A stretch of DNA of 64,000 nucleotides from Clostridium uliginosum (GTDB lineage: Bacteria; Bacillota; Clostridia; Clostridiales; Clostridiaceae), in the NCBI RefSeq assembly GCF_900112485.1, contig NZ_FOMG01000019.1, positions 16,066 to 80,065 on the forward strand, written 5' to 3'. Below are positions 18,434-28,300 of the stretch, piece by piece. The number at the start of each line of letters is the position of its first letter. Position 1 is the stretch's first letter. Under the pieces are notes generated by a model that saw nothing but the letters and a program-made list of their open reading frames with translations, was not told the DNA's origin and ran no database searches. Both the position numbers and the translations under genes were made by a program.

Positions 18434-19729
18434 TTAAACTACTTCATTCCTTATTACATCTTTATAAGTTTCTCTTTTACAGACAAGTCTTGATTCCTTG
18501 TCTTTAACCATAACTACAGCTGGTCTTGGTATCTTATTGTAATTATTAGACATAGAATATCCATATGCTCCTGTAGTCATAACTGCTAAAATATCGTTTT
18601 CCTTAACTTCTGGAATCTTAATGTGTTCTAATAATATATCTCCTGATTCACAACACTTACCAGATATAGTAACTGTTTCTTCAGAATTATCCTCCACTCT
18701 ATTTGCAATAACACATTCATATTCTGCATTATAAAGTGCTGGTCTTATATTATCAGTCATTCCACCATCTACTGAAACGTATTTTCTTATTCCTGGAATA
18801 TCTTTAATTGATCCTACTGTATATAGGGTTATTCCAGAATTTGCAACTATACTCCTGCCTGGCTCTATAATTAAAAGTGGTCTTTCTTGGCCAGTTCGTA
18901 AACAAACCTCATCAACTTTATTTAATATTGTTTCACAATACTCTTTAGTTGTCCTTGGTTTATCCTGTCCACTATAGTATATACCAAAACCTCCCCCTAA
19001 ATCCAGTTCTTTTATCAAATAACCAGTATTTTTTTGTATTTTTTGTATTAATTCCATCATTATTTCAACTGCATCTTCATATGGTTCTAGTTCAAATATT
19101 TGTGAACCTATGTGACAATGAAGTCCTGCTAAATTTATATTAGGAAGCTCTATGGCTTTTTTAATTGCATCTGTTATCATATCTCCTACTGGTGCAAATC
19201 CAAACTTTGAATCTACTTGACCAGTTTTTATATACTCATGAGTATGTGCTTCTATGCCTGGTGTTATTCTTAAAAATATATTTTGAATTTTGTTATACTC
19301 ACCTGCTAATTTATTTAAAACTTCCATTTCATAATAGTTGTCTACAACAAATCTTCCAACCCCAAGTTTAACCCCTAATTCAATTTCGTCTAACGTCTTA
19401 TTATTTCCATGAAACATTGTTTTTTCTAATGGAAACTCTGACTTATATGCAGTATATAATTCCCCACCAGATACAACATCTAAATATAATCCTTCTTCTT
19501 TTACTATTTTGCACATTGCAATAGTTAAAAATGCTTTTCCTGCATAGGCAACTCTATTTTCATTTTCACTACATTTAAAGTACTTATAATAATCATTACA
19601 ATATTCTCTGATTAATTCCTCATCCATAACATATAACGGAGTACCATATTCTTTCTTTAGTTCAGTAGCTTTTACCCCTCCAACTACTAATTGGTTATCT
19701 TCAACCTTCATCGTACCAAATAATTTCAT
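18434..19729 (-). CDS. lysA: Diaminopimelate decarboxylase
   Basis: 431 residues. The PLP lysine is in AYAGKAF (about Lys65). The glycine-rich loop GGGFGIYY, GLHCHIGSQI and EPGRSIV motifs, and the C-terminal CCESGDIL active-site cysteine segment, are all present. It converts meso-diaminopimelate to L-lysine, the last step of lysine synthesis. ATG 19729 has GGAGGTAGAAAG directly upstream, which excludes the longer frame starting at 19765. The gene stands alone behind a lysine riboswitch and a leader terminator, so high lysine should shut it off. Confidence 0.96.
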   Translation of the reverse strand: MKLFGTMKVEDNQLVVGGVKATELKKEYGTPLYVMDEELIREYCNDYYKYFKCSENENRVAYAGKAFLTIAMCKIVKEEGLYLDVVSGGELYTAYKSEFPLEKTMFHGNNKTLDEIELGVKLGVGRFVVDNYYEMEVLNKLAGEYNKIQNIFLRITPGIEAHTHEYIKTGQVDSKFGFAPVGDMITDAIKKAIELPNINLAGLHCHIGSQIFELEPYEDAVEIMMELIQKIQKNTGYLIKELDLGGGFGIYYSGQDKPRTTKEYCETILNKVDEVCLRTGQERPLLIIEPGRSIVANSGITLYTVGSIKDIPGIRKYVSVDGGMTDNIRPALYNAEYECVIANRVEDNSEETVTISGKCCESGDILLEHIKIPEVKENDILAVMTTGAYGYSMSNNYNKIPRPAVVMVKDKESRLVCKRETYKDVIRNEVV

Positions 19730-19759
19730 CTTTCTACCTCCATTAATTTTTTGTTTAAA

Positions 19760-19796
19760 AAACAAACGCCACAGATAAACCTATTTATCTGCGACA
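19760..19796 (-). terminator. Leader terminator of the lysA riboswitch
   Basis: On the minus strand CGCAGATAAA / TTTATCTGTGGCG form a stem around TAGG, followed by TTTGTTTTTT, ending about 30 bases before the lysA start. Just upstream, CTCTACC (19797-19803 on this strand) is exactly complementary to GGTAGAG in the aptamer P1 5' strand (20146-20152), so alternative pairing is possible. Confidence 0.75.
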
Positions 19797-19856
19797 GGTA
19801 GAGACTCTGCTAGTTAGGATTTTTTGTTGCTTTTTTGCTTATTGCTAAACTTAATC

Positions 19857-19905
19857 ATCTTCAAAAAATAACTAGTTAATATGCTAGTTTATTTAGTGAA
19901 ATATT
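19857..19905. repeat. Family A left-half fragment in the lysA leader
   Basis: CATCTTCAAAAAATAACTAG and ATGCTAGTTTATTTAGTG match the inner left half of family A; the right half is missing. Confidence 0.5.
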
Positions 19906-19920
19906 TTTGCAACTATTATA

Positions 19921-20158
19921 CCTTGTAGCTCCCCACATTAAGGCACATGAAAGAAAATAATATACTAAAGATGCGTCGTAGATCGAGTCTATTATTTCTT
20001 TGAATGTGCCTAAGTGACAGTTATGCATATATTATATACATACCCAGAAATAAACTTTTACAAATAGCTTATTCCTTCGGCCATAATCCCTTTCTCTATA
20101 AATCATAATCTGTCGATTCCTTATAGATACTTATAATTACAGCACCTCTACCCAGGTC
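19921..20158 (-). promoter_or_regulatory. Lysine riboswitch aptamer with a repeat inserted in P5
   Basis: Read on the minus strand, the conserved L-box segments appear in order: GGGTAGAGGTGC, TAAGTATC, AAAGGGATTATGGCCGAAGG, TTCTGGGT, AACTGTCA and TGGGGAGCTAC. P1 pairs GTAG with CTAC. Between AACTGTCAC and GTGGGGAGC, where the short P5 hairpin belongs, sits a 69-base family A element flanked by TAA/TAA. Removing it leaves CAC-TTAAT-GTG, a plain short P5. Known role: lysine binding favours the terminator and turns lysA off. Whether the insertion alters function is unknown, but it is compatible with the fold because it is itself a hairpin in a terminal loop. Confidence 0.9.
19942..20010. mobile_element. 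Family A element inside the lysine riboswitch (69 bp)
   Basis: GGCACATGAAAGAAAATAAT to ATTATTTCTTTGAATGTGCC; TAA/TAA flanks. See the riboswitch entry. Confidence 0.88.
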
Positions 20159-20186
20159 ATGTTCTTATTACTATCTTATTAAACTA

Positions 20187-20212
20187 TTAAAAATATGATA
20201 TCATATTTTTAA
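20187..20212. promoter_or_regulatory. 26-base perfect palindrome at the lysA promoter
   Basis: The sequence AAAAATATGATATCATATTTTT, extended by TT and AA, is a perfect palindrome. On the minus strand TTGATT, a 16-base spacer and TATCAT would put the -10 box in its middle, about 45 bases before the aptamer. An operator or a cruciform-prone promoter; inferred. Confidence 0.45.
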
Positions 20213-20558
20213 TTTAAATCAACACTTTTTAATAGTAATCTAAAATTTTTATAAATTTATTAATTTATTAATAAATAGCCCTCATTTTTATATTTAATTA
20301 TTAATATACAGCTATTAAATTTAATTGAGAACAGAAAAAGCTAAATCCTAAACAAAAATTTCTTGTATTTTTAATGTTTAATATAAAAGTTCTAATTAAA
20401 TTATCTTTTGCAATATTATTATACCCAAATTGTTTTTTTGCATAACACACTCTCTTCTACAGTTAAAAATTAGCACCTACACGCTTCTTATATAACTGTT
20501 TAAATTTGAAAGTTAAGGTAATACTTTTTCATTTTAATAAAATCAAATTGGTCTTAAG

Positions 20559-20605
20559 AAATAATTACCATTTAAACCTTAAATTAGTTTAAATGGTAAT
20601 TATTT
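20559..20605. terminator. Perfect 19-bp hairpin, possible bidirectional terminator
   Basis: AAATAATTACCATTTAAAC pairs exactly with its complement after a 9-base loop. It lies between the chemoreceptor promoter side and the family B repeat. 20213-20558 holds no gene that I can see. Confidence 0.6.
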
Positions 20606-20640
20606 TATATAAGTTCATCATTATTAAATAAAGCATCTAT

Positions 20641-20837
20641 AAAAAAAAATAGGGATATGCTTTTACGTAGTGATACATTAGTGAATAGGACTTCTAGTAT
20701 TTCATTATTTATAAGATAGAATTTGTCACTGTCTGAGCCCTTTAGGCGAGTTTGACAAAAATTCTATAACATAAATGATTAAAATACTTAAGTCATATTC
20801 ACAGTATCCGTAGTATAAACATATCCCTATTTTTTTA
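20641..20837 (+). repeat. Family B hairpin repeat, divergent copy
   Basis: Ends AAAAATAGGGATATGC and CATATCCCTATTTTT. The apical loop region keeps ACTGTCTGAG and CGAGTTT, but the stems differ by compensatory changes (TGTCA/TGACA instead of TGTTA/TAACA; GCC/GGC instead of GAGA/TCTC). It ends 12 bases from the end of the chemoreceptor gene. Confidence 0.82.
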
Positions 20838-20848
20838 AAGTATATATC

Positions 20849-22975
20849 TTATTTATCATTCTTAGAAATTTTAAATTTAGATACTAACTCATTAAGTCTA
20901 TCAGAAAGTTTTGATAACTGATTAGCTCCATTACCAATTTCCTCCATAGAAGCAGTCTGTTCTTCAGCACCAGCTGATATCTGTTCTGTAGCAGATGCTG
21001 TTTGCTCAGATATAGCAGATGTATTTTTCATTTCTGTCACAGTTCTTTCTGCAGTTTGAATCATTGTTTCTGTAGCAGATGATACATCTTTTACAACAGA
21101 GAAAATATTGCTAATAGCTTTTTCAATATCATCAAAATGAGTTCCAGCTTGTAATGCAACTTGCATACCACTAGTAATTTCATTTGAACCATCGTCCATA
21201 CTATCTGTTATAGATGAAATCTGCCCTTGTATACCACTGATTAAATTAGATATTTGATTAGCAGCAATTGATGATTGCTCTGCAAGTTTTCTAACTTCAT
21301 CTGCAACAACAGCAAAACCACGTCCTTGTTCCCCTGCACGAGCAGCTTCTATAGCAGCATTAAGAGCAAGTAAATTAGTTTGATCTGCAATGCTAGTAAT
21401 AACTTCAACGATTTTACCAATTTCTGATGATTTTGCAAGTAGTAGTTTGCTTTCATCTAAGTTTTTCTTGTTATTTCCAACAATTATCTTCATACTATAT
21501 ACTGCTTTATCTACTGCTTTAAAAGCTACAGAACTTATATTGTGTGATTGCTCAGCAGTTTCAAGCATGTAGTTACATTTGCTAGTAACAGCTTTACTTG
21601 CTTTTTCCATTTCAATAGTCTTGTCAACAGCTAAACCTACTTGTCTTGCTTGTTCTGTAGTATTTTCTGCGACAAATTGTATTGTCTTAGCAGCTTCCTC
21701 TGTAACCTTGCTAGCATCATCACATGAACTTGCAAGCTCACTTGAAAGACTATTAACCTTTTTTGATTCACTATTTATGTCTGTCAATATATTTCTTAAA
21801 ACTTGAATAGTATTATTAAATGCTTTAGAAAGATTTCCAATTTCATCTTCAGACTCAATCTCTACAGAACCACTTAAATCACCAGTAGAAACATCATCAG
21901 CAAATTTACTAAGCTTAGTTAATGGCTTAATAAGATGACTAGCAGCAAAATATATAGCTAATGATAAAATTACTGTAATTACAAATGCTATTACTAACAT
22001 AACTACTAGCAATTTATTAGATGCCGCAAAAAGTTCATCTTGATATACTATATTAACTACAGTCCAGTCTGATATTGAAGATTTAGCATAAAAAGCAATT
22101 TTTTTATCATGACCTTCACCAAAGCGGAATATCCCTGGATTACCACTTTTAACAAGTTCACCAAGTTTATTAAGATCTGCATCTTTAACTGTACTGATTT
22201 TTTCTTTCATAGCCCAATCTTCGTTTGGATGAGCAATAAAAGTTCCATCATTTGCAAGCAACATTCCATATCCTTTTTCGCCGTACTTCATATTTTTTAC
22301 AATGTCTTGTACTGCTTCGATTTTTAAGCTTGCACCAGCTCCTGCTGTGACCTTACCAGTATCATCCTTTTGCCATGCAAACATTAATACCATATTTGTT
22401 TTATATGCTTCAGAATATGCAGGTTTCAAAATAACATCATAAGGGATACCACCGTTATGAGTGTATCTTTCTGATGCTTCAGTTACTGCTGCTTTAGCCC
22501 AAGGAGAAGTTTTAGATACTCCATCTTTTACATTATAATAACGTGCTTGAAGTTTACTTAAACTATCAGGATTACTCCACTCATTTGGTTCTAAAGAATT
22601 TACAATATGTAAGGCTGCATATTGATCAGGATATGTTGTATTAATAAATTTCCAACGTGCTAAATTCACTTCATCTATAAGTTCTATAGATTGATTATTA
22701 CTTTCAAAATCAAGATTAGGATTAATCTCCAAAATACGCTTCGTCATAGGATTGTTAATAGTTTCGCGTACTTCAGCAAGTCTCCCTGTTAACCAAGTAT
22801 TAATATGATTTGTAGCTTCAGTTGTTCTTGTTGACATTGAATCAGTTAACTCTTTTTCGATTATATTATTGAACTTAAAATATGCTACCCCTGTTAGCGA
22901 CAATAATCCAACTATAACTAATGGTAAAATTACCACCATAAATTTCCATTTAAAAGACATTTTCATATTCTTCAT
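20849..22975 (-). CDS. Methyl-accepting chemotaxis protein, double-Cache sensor
   Basis: 708 residues. Membrane segments at about 11-33 and 325-347 enclose a 290-residue extracytoplasmic double-Cache domain ([20 protein letters not shown] is the typical distal Cache strand). A HAMP domain and a long signalling coiled coil follow, with the invariant tip [20 protein letters not shown]. The receptor senses a small extracellular ligand and signals through CheW/CheA to the flagellar motor. ATG 22975 follows AAAAGGGGATAAAAC. Its signalling domain is of a different class from the four receptors at 24748-36313. Confidence 0.93.
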   Translation of the reverse strand: MKNMKMSFKWKFMVVILPLVIVGLLSLTGVAYFKFNNIIEKELTDSMSTRTTEATNHINTWLTGRLAEVRETINNPMTKRILEINPNLDFESNNQSIELIDEVNLARWKFINTTYPDQYAALHIVNSLEPNEWSNPDSLSKLQARYYNVKDGVSKTSPWAKAAVTEASERYTHNGGIPYDVILKPAYSEAYKTNMVLMFAWQKDDTGKVTAGAGASLKIEAVQDIVKNMKYGEKGYGMLLANDGTFIAHPNEDWAMKEKISTVKDADLNKLGELVKSGNPGIFRFGEGHDKKIAFYAKSSISDWTVVNIVYQDELFAASNKLLVVMLVIAFVITVILSLAIYFAASHLIKPLTKLSKFADDVSTGDLSGSVEIESEDEIGNLSKAFNNTIQVLRNILTDINSESKKVNSLSSELASSCDDASKVTEEAAKTIQFVAENTTEQARQVGLAVDKTIEMEKASKAVTSKCNYMLETAEQSHNISSVAFKAVDKAVYSMKIIVGNNKKNLDESKLLLAKSSEIGKIVEVITSIADQTNLLALNAAIEAARAGEQGRGFAVVADEVRKLAEQSSIAANQISNLISGIQGQISSITDSMDDGSNEITSGMQVALQAGTHFDDIEKAISNIFSVVKDVSSATETMIQTAERTVTEMKNTSAISEQTASATEQISAGAEEQTASMEEIGNGANQLSKLSDRLNELVSKFKISKNDK

Positions 22976-23096
22976 GTTTTATCCCCTTTTAAGTATTAAC
23001 TATTTGTTAAGTTATATTAAAGGTTAAGCTGTTTTTTCATATCAGCTTAACAGAATTAGTATTAAGGTATGTATAAAAAATTAAAGCTTTATATTT

Positions 23097-23831
23097 TTAT
23101 TGTTGAAATTTACTATTATGAAGCCATATGTGATTTAGCTCATCTTCACTATTATCAAAAGTTTTTCTATTTCTCATCTCTTTAGCAGGTACTCCTGCCA
23201 CTAGAGAATTTGCTTCTACACTTTTATCTACTAATGAACAAGCAGCTACTATAGACTGCTTTCCAATTGTTACACCTGGTAATATAGTTGAATTTGAATA
23301 TATCTTAGCATAATCTTCTACTATTACAGGACTATACTCTCTTAAAAAATGGTCATGTTCTAAATGAGAATGAGTAAATATTGTTACTCCTTCAGTTATA
23401 ACTACTGAATTTCCTAATATTACACCACCCTTAGAATCTATAAATACTCCCCTATTTAAGAATACATTATCTCCTACTTCAATATTATCTGGTATATTAA
23501 AACGAACATTTTCTTCAGCTATGAAATTTTCTCCACATGATTTAAACATTTTTTTTGCTAATATTCTTCTAAATGGAATAGAAAAATTAGATATAAGGCA
23601 CATAGGTGATTTATCTAATACATCCCATAAAAAATGTAAATATCTCTTTTCTTGTGAAAAACCTATTTCTTGATTTTTAGGTAAATAATCTCCATATAGT
23701 TCAATTTCTTCTAATATTTCGAATGGAAAAGAACATTGTAAAACATTTAAAATATCTATTACACCATTTTTGGTTATACCTTTACTTACGATATCTTCTA
23801 TTTTACATAACAAGTTATCTATTTTACTCAT
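23097..23831 (-). CDS. Left-handed beta-helix (hexapeptide) acyltransferase
   Basis: 244 residues. The C-terminal 120 residues show hexapeptide repeats (VRFNIPDNIEVGDNVFLNRG, GVILGNSVVITEGVTI, IYSNSTILPGVTIGKQSIV) and the end motif NSLVAGVPAKEMRNR, as in maltose/galactoside acetyltransferases and capsule O-acetyltransferases. An N-terminal 110-residue helical part is unfamiliar. It probably transfers an acetyl group to a sugar or surface glycan; the substrate is unknown. A c-di-GMP-I riboswitch lies 470 bases upstream on the same strand, which suggests that c-di-GMP controls a surface modification. Confidence 0.8.
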   Translation of the reverse strand: MSKIDNLLCKIEDIVSKGITKNGVIDILNVLQCSFPFEILEEIELYGDYLPKNQEIGFSQEKRYLHFLWDVLDKSPMCLISNFSIPFRRILAKKMFKSCGENFIAEENVRFNIPDNIEVGDNVFLNRGVFIDSKGGVILGNSVVITEGVTIFTHSHLEHDHFLREYSPVIVEDYAKIYSNSTILPGVTIGKQSIVAACSLVDKSVEANSLVAGVPAKEMRNRKTFDNSEDELNHIWLHNSKFQQ

Positions 23832-23918
23832 ATGTTATTATGATTATTAAAATTGCAAGAAAAAATAATCATTTTCTCCTTTCTGTAATTTATTAACGTT
23901 TGCAATTTTATTAAATAA

Positions 23919-24075
23919 GGCATCTTCAAAAAATAACAGTTCAATATGCTACATATATTTTGTGCAAGACAAAGAGATGAACTTCACTTATAGTTTGTAC
24001 TCTCTACGAACTTCGTCTTACAAAGTATGGTGCAAAATATACTAACATATCGACTAGTTGTTTTTTAAAGATGCC
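23919..24075. mobile_element. Family A element (157 bp) between a c-di-GMP riboswitch and its gene
   Basis: GGCATCTTCAAAAAATAAC to the near-inverse TTGTTTTTTAAAGATGCC, flanked by TAA/TAA. It sits in the leader of the acyltransferase gene. Confidence 0.8.
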
Positions 24076-24298
24076 TAAGTATGATTGTATGTTTTATCTC
24101 AAAATTTTAAGCTACTAATCCTAATTAATAAGTAGCTAAACTTAAACTTGACACGTCACTTTTACATTTATTTGTAAAACTAACTATTTTATATCAAATA
24201 CTTATTTCGAGACATTAGTTAAAAAGTGCCTATTAATAATAAACACTAAAATATAAACAAATATAAAATTTGAAATATTAACTATATTTTGGTAACCT

Positions 24299-24372
24299 GA
24301 CAATCATAGAAAATAAAATTTCCTTAGACTCATAGCTTTGCGACCTTACCTTTCGATAAGTTTGCTATTATC
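24299..24372 (-). promoter_or_regulatory. Cyclic-di-GMP-I (GEMM-I) riboswitch aptamer
   Basis: On the minus strand: AGCAAACTTATCGAAAGGTA (GCAAAC plus GAAA tetraloop and receptor side), GGTCGCAAAGCTATGAGTCT (GACGCAAAGC-like core), then CTAAGG and a trailing GGTTACC, as in the Vibrio Vc2 type. P1 pairs GATAAT (24367-24372) with ATTGTC (24299-24304). The downstream gene on this strand is the acyltransferase at 23831. The leader between them is long and contains a family A element; no unambiguous terminator was seen, although AGCTACT/AGTAGCT near 24110-24140 could form one. Type I switches are often OFF switches. Confidence 0.85.
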
Positions 24373-24747
24373 ATTATAGATTTTAAACTTGCAATGGTAA
24401 TTATGACATTTATTGCACTAAATTTCAACATAATAAACCTTTTTTTTAATATTTTATTAAATATATTATATTTAGATATATCTAACAATGTTTTTTATGA
24501 TAATTTTATACATATTTTACAATTTTATATTATAGGCATATTAATTTATAAATATATTACTGATTCTAATGTCATTTTTTTCTTGCTTAGTTATATAAAA
24601 CACTTCTTAAAAATAATGCAGTTTGATTATGATATAATAGTTGCACAAATTAAAATGCTGATTTATATATTAAAATGCACTTATTTTATATAGTTTTAAA
24701 TCGATATAAATTAGTAAAAATAAAATCTAATAAAAGGACTGTGATAT

Positions 24748-26445
24748 ATGAAAAGTGTAAAAATAAAAATATTATTACCTGTTTTTCTAATGTGTATATT
24801 TTTTGTAAGTTTTATGATAATTCAATTTATGTATACAAATAATAATTTGAAGTTAGTAAAAGAAATGAATGCAAAATATTTTTCTACTATTTCAAAAGCT
24901 GAGGAATTAAAACTTGATGTTGTACAAGTTCAACAGTGGCTTACTGATATAAGTGCAACAAGGGGAGCAAAAGGTTTTGATGATGGCTTTAATACAGCTG
25001 AAGAATATGCTAAAAATATAAAATTAGTTACACAAGAACTTAAGCAAATAAATCCTGAAAATACACAATATGTTGATGATATAGAGAAGAGTTTTGAACC
25101 ATATTATGAAACTGGTAAAAAAATGGCCAATGCATATATTAGTGGTGGCCCTGAACAAGGTAACTTATATATGGAAGATTTTGATGCTACCGCAGAAAAA
25201 ATTAATAGTCAAGTTGATAAATTTAAGACTTTATCAAGTGAAAATATTAAAACTTCTATAGAGAATATAGAACAATCAATAAAAGATACAATAAAATTAA
25301 TAGTATTATCTATTTTACTTTTAATAATAATATCTACAATATCATGGATGTTTGTTACAAAAAGTATTGTTAACCCAATAACCAAAATATTATCAAAATT
25401 AAAATCTATGGCTAATAATGGTGGTGATTTAACACAAAAGATCGATTTTGTTAGTGATGATGAAATTGGTGAGTTAGCAATCAATTTTAACTTAATGCAA
25501 GATTCCTTTAGAAATATCATTAAAATTATTATTGAAGAATCTAATACTGTTGAGAACAAAGTTAAGAAAACAAATGAAAATATTAGTCAATTAGATATGT
25601 TAATTGAAGATATTTATTCTACAACAGAAGAACTCTCTAGTGGTATGGAAGAAACAGCAGCATCAACAGAAGAAATGCATGCAGTAGCTTCTGAAATTGA
25701 TTCACACATTGAGTCAATTACAACAAAAGCAAAAGTTGAAGCTGAAAATTCATCATTAATTAAAAAGAGAGCAAATGAACTTAAAAATACTGCTATTTAT
25801 TCTAAAGAAATAGCAGTAAAAATTAATATCGAAACACAAAATAAGCTTTTAGAAGCTATTGAAAATTCTAAAAAAGTAGAAAAAATAAGTGTTTTATCTG
25901 AAGCTATTTTACAAATAACATCTCAAACTAATTTGCTAGCGTTAAATGCAGCAATAGAAGCAGCCAGTGCAGGTGAAGCTGGCAAAGGATTTTCTATAGT
26001 AGCTGATGAAATTAGAAAGCTTGCTGAAGACTCCAAAAATACTGTATCAGAAATTAAAAATATTAATGATATAGTTGTTAATACAGTACAAAACTTAGTA
26101 AGTACATCAAAAGATATGATTGAATTTATAAACAATCAAGTTATAAATGATTATGAAATGATTGTTAAAACTGGTGAACAATATAGCAATGATGCAATTA
26201 TGATTAATAATATGACAACTGATTTTAGTGAAAAATCCAATAACATAATGATTTCAATGGATGCAGTTATGGAATCTGTAAATGAAATAACTAAGGCAAA
26301 TAGTAATTCAGCAAATGGAACAAACAATATTGCTAGTAAAATGAATACAATCTCTGAAAAATCTACTAATGTAGTTCATTTAGTTAAAGAAGTTAATAAT
26401 AGCACTGATAAATTAGTTGATATAGTCAGTAATTTTATAGTGTAG
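24748..26445 (+). CDS. Methyl-accepting chemotaxis protein, four-helix-bundle type sensor
   Basis: 565 residues. Membrane segments at about 7-28 and 188-210 enclose a helical 160-residue extracytoplasmic domain like the 4HB_MCP family. HAMP follows ([16 protein letters not shown]), then a signalling domain with tip [20 protein letters not shown]. The adaptation region contains TGEQYSNDA, a motif shared with three other receptors here. AAAAGGACTGTGAT precedes the ATG. Ligand unknown. The gap upstream (23832-24747) holds the c-di-GMP-I riboswitch and a family A element on the opposite strand. Confidence 0.92.
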   Translation: MKSVKIKILLPVFLMCIFFVSFMIIQFMYTNNNLKLVKEMNAKYFSTISKAEELKLDVVQVQQWLTDISATRGAKGFDDGFNTAEEYAKNIKLVTQELKQINPENTQYVDDIEKSFEPYYETGKKMANAYISGGPEQGNLYMEDFDATAEKINSQVDKFKTLSSENIKTSIENIEQSIKDTIKLIVLSILLLIIISTISWMFVTKSIVNPITKILSKLKSMANNGGDLTQKIDFVSDDEIGELAINFNLMQDSFRNIIKIIIEESNTVENKVKKTNENISQLDMLIEDIYSTTEELSSGMEETAASTEEMHAVASEIDSHIESITTKAKVEAENSSLIKKRANELKNTAIYSKEIAVKINIETQNKLLEAIENSKKVEKISVLSEAILQITSQTNLLALNAAIEAASAGEAGKGFSIVADEIRKLAEDSKNTVSEIKNINDIVVNTVQNLVSTSKDMIEFINNQVINDYEMIVKTGEQYSNDAIMINNMTTDFSEKSNNIMISMDAVMESVNEITKANSNSANGTNNIASKMNTISEKSTNVVHLVKEVNNSTDKLVDIVSNFIV

Positions 26446-26460
26446 TTTTTTAAATATAGA

Positions 26461-26514
26461 CTATGTTTTAAGGAATGTTGATATTGTAATATAAACACTA
26501 TTTTAAAACATGGC
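26461..26514. repeat. Family C repeat, short form
   Basis: CTATGTTTTAAGGAATGTTG and its partner end TATTTTAAAACATGGCC, with the GTTGATATTGTAATATAAA core arm, just after the chemoreceptor stop; it may act as terminator. Confidence 0.6.
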
Positions 26515-26531
26515 CAAAACATAAAAAGTAA

Positions 26532-26712
26532 GTGGCTGTCTTAGAATTATCAAGTGAAGTAATAACAAAAAAATAGAAATAACATTTATTAAAGAAGACT
26601 AGAAAAATTTCGCTAAGCTTATTTTTCAATGCTTCTTCCACAAATGTTATTTCTATTTCTTTTTTTGAATATACATCATATCATTAAGTGATTTGTATTA
26701 TGAGACAGCCCC
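26532..26712. mobile_element. Family D MITE-like element (181 bp)
   Basis: Left end GTGGCTGTCTTAGAATTATC and right end ATTATGAGACAGCCCC are imperfect inverted repeats; the interior contains AAGAAATAGAAATAAC-type arms. A second copy lies at 36959-37233. The ends resemble those of IS1182/IS4-like elements, but there is no transposase here. Fills the 366-base gap. Confidence 0.75.
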
Positions 26713-26811
26713 ATTGTTTTATCAGATATATAACATACGTAACATTCCATTCTCTTTCATGTACCTAATTTACTCACTGTGTAAATTGATTAATGAAAAA
26801 GAATCTATTCT

Positions 26812-27486
26812 TTATTCGTTTCTATATACATCCATAAGATCTCCCATAATACTTGCCGATGATGGAGGTGTATATGTTATTGCATTAGCACCTGCTAAAA
26901 TAGTTTCTTTTATAGATTGAGTTGTTGGTCCTCCTGTTGCTATTACAGGAAACTCTGGATATTTTGATCTTATATTTCTAACAATTGCAGCTGTATTTTT
27001 ACCACCTGAAACATTTAAAATAGTTGCTCCTGATTCTATTCTTTCTGCAATATCTTCATCTTCTGATACAACTGTTACTACAACTGGAATATCAATTGTA
27101 GATCTTATTCTTCTTACAACTTCATTGGAAGTTGGTGCATTTACAACAACACCCATAGCTCCTTTAAACTCTGCATCTAATGCCAAATTTATAACTCTTT
27201 TTCCCTGAGTTATTCCTCCACCAACACCACAGAAAACTGGTACATCTGCTGACATAATAAGTGCTTGTGTAATTAATGGTTGAGGAGTAAATGGATATAC
27301 CGCAATAATTGCATCTGCATTAGTATTTCTGATTACTGCAACATCAGTACTAAATAATAACGATTTTATTCTTTTTCCAAAAATTTTAATTCCTCCACAA
27401 TCTCTTATTACTGTGGGAACTTCAACTACATGATTTCTTAATGTTCCTTTTATTTCTGGAACAAACTTAGGTTCTTTTGTCGCCAT
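26812..27486 (-). CDS. TIM-barrel protein of unknown substrate
   Basis: 224 residues. Repeating beta-alpha units and late glycine motifs (FPVIATGGPTTQSIKETILAGANAITYTPPS) resemble the phosphate-binding end of TIM barrels such as ThiG, IMP dehydrogenase or nitronate monooxygenase. Other segments are PVFCGVGGGITQGKRV and DIPVVVTVVSEDEDIAERIESGATILNVSGG. It has no signal peptide and is probably a cytosolic enzyme. I do not recognise a specific activity. It stands alone, with repeats on both sides. Confidence 0.7.
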   Translation of the reverse strand: MATKEPKFVPEIKGTLRNHVVEVPTVIRDCGGIKIFGKRIKSLLFSTDVAVIRNTNADAIIAVYPFTPQPLITQALIMSADVPVFCGVGGGITQGKRVINLALDAEFKGAMGVVVNAPTSNEVVRRIRSTIDIPVVVTVVSEDEDIAERIESGATILNVSGGKNTAAIVRNIRSKYPEFPVIATGGPTTQSIKETILAGANAITYTPPSSASIMGDLMDVYRNE

Positions 27487-27543
27487 ACACTTAACCCCCT
27501 ATTAGGCATTATCACTAAATAATAAACCTATTTATATATATTA

Positions 27544-27699
27544 GGCATATTAAAGAAAATAACAATTCAAAGATACGACGTATATTTTGTGTCAGACAAG
27601 GAGATGAAATAATCTCATAGCAGGTATGGGATGATTTTGCCGACGCAGTATGACGCAAAATAGACTAGCATACTGACTTGTTATTTATTTTAATGTGCC
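27544..27699. mobile_element. Family A element (156 bp)
   Basis: GGCATATTAAAGAAAATAAC to TTATTTATTTTAATGTGCC; flanked by TTA/TTA; same interior as the copy at 3560 but inverted. Confidence 0.85.
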
Positions 27700-27811
27700 T
27701 TAGGTTCCCTCTTTCCTTCAAAGGCCTTATATTAACTTTTTTAATTACATAATCGTATAAATATATTATACTCTTTTCAATTTTTTCTTAAAGATATTTT
27801 TTCCGATGAAG

Positions 27812-28120
27812 TTTTCCACATTATCCACAGTTTTTATCCACAGTTTTGTGAATAGTGTTAATATTTGTTATATCTCTATATTTAAATAATTTATTTTAAA
27901 TTTCGATGCATCTTTATTTTACAATTTTCTATATATTGTTACATACTATTTACAATTATCTATATATAGCATAATCAAATATAATAGAAATAAAATTATC
28001 CACAGTTTTATCCACAAGCTAATTTCGTTATCCACATTATTCGTACAAGCCGTATTTTGCTGTATTTAAACGGTTTCAATGAGCTGAACTAGTACCATTT
28101 AATCCCCAGAGTTATGCACA
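27812..28120 (+). other. DnaA-box cluster
   Basis: Five exact copies of TTATCCACA (27821, 27834, 27996, 28008, 28028), one TTATGCACA (28112) and a near-match TTTTCCACA (27812), all in the same orientation. They form two groups separated by about 150 bases of very AT-rich DNA. This matches the consensus DnaA binding site TTATNCACA. No dnaA, dnaN, rpmH or gidA gene is in the window. It may be a DnaA-titrating cluster or an origin-like region; see findings. Confidence 0.75.
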
Positions 28121-28300
28121 AGCTCTAATATTCTTTATATTTCTTCAAAATTTACCATGAACTTAAATTACTGATAAATAATAAAGGTTTTTTATATTTT
28201 TACTTAATATTTTAAATTATTAATTATGCACTTAAAAAAACTTAAAATATATTCTTTTTTTATCTATTACCATATTGCTCAATTACATTAATACTTATGC

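Noticed and set aside
19760..20160. T-box leader for lysA
   Set aside because: No GGGTGG-ACCGCG-type T-box antiterminator sequence; the L-box blocks fit fully.
24394..24693. 99-codon frame on the plus strand with many Ile/Leu/Phe
   Set aside because: No ribosome binding site, extreme AT-driven composition, and it begins just upstream of the antisense c-di-GMP-I aptamer; most likely chance.
27812..28120. Calling this the chromosomal oriC
   Set aside because: No dnaA, dnaN, recF, rpmH or gidA nearby, and no clear unwinding or DnaA-trio element seen; kept as a DnaA-box cluster only.
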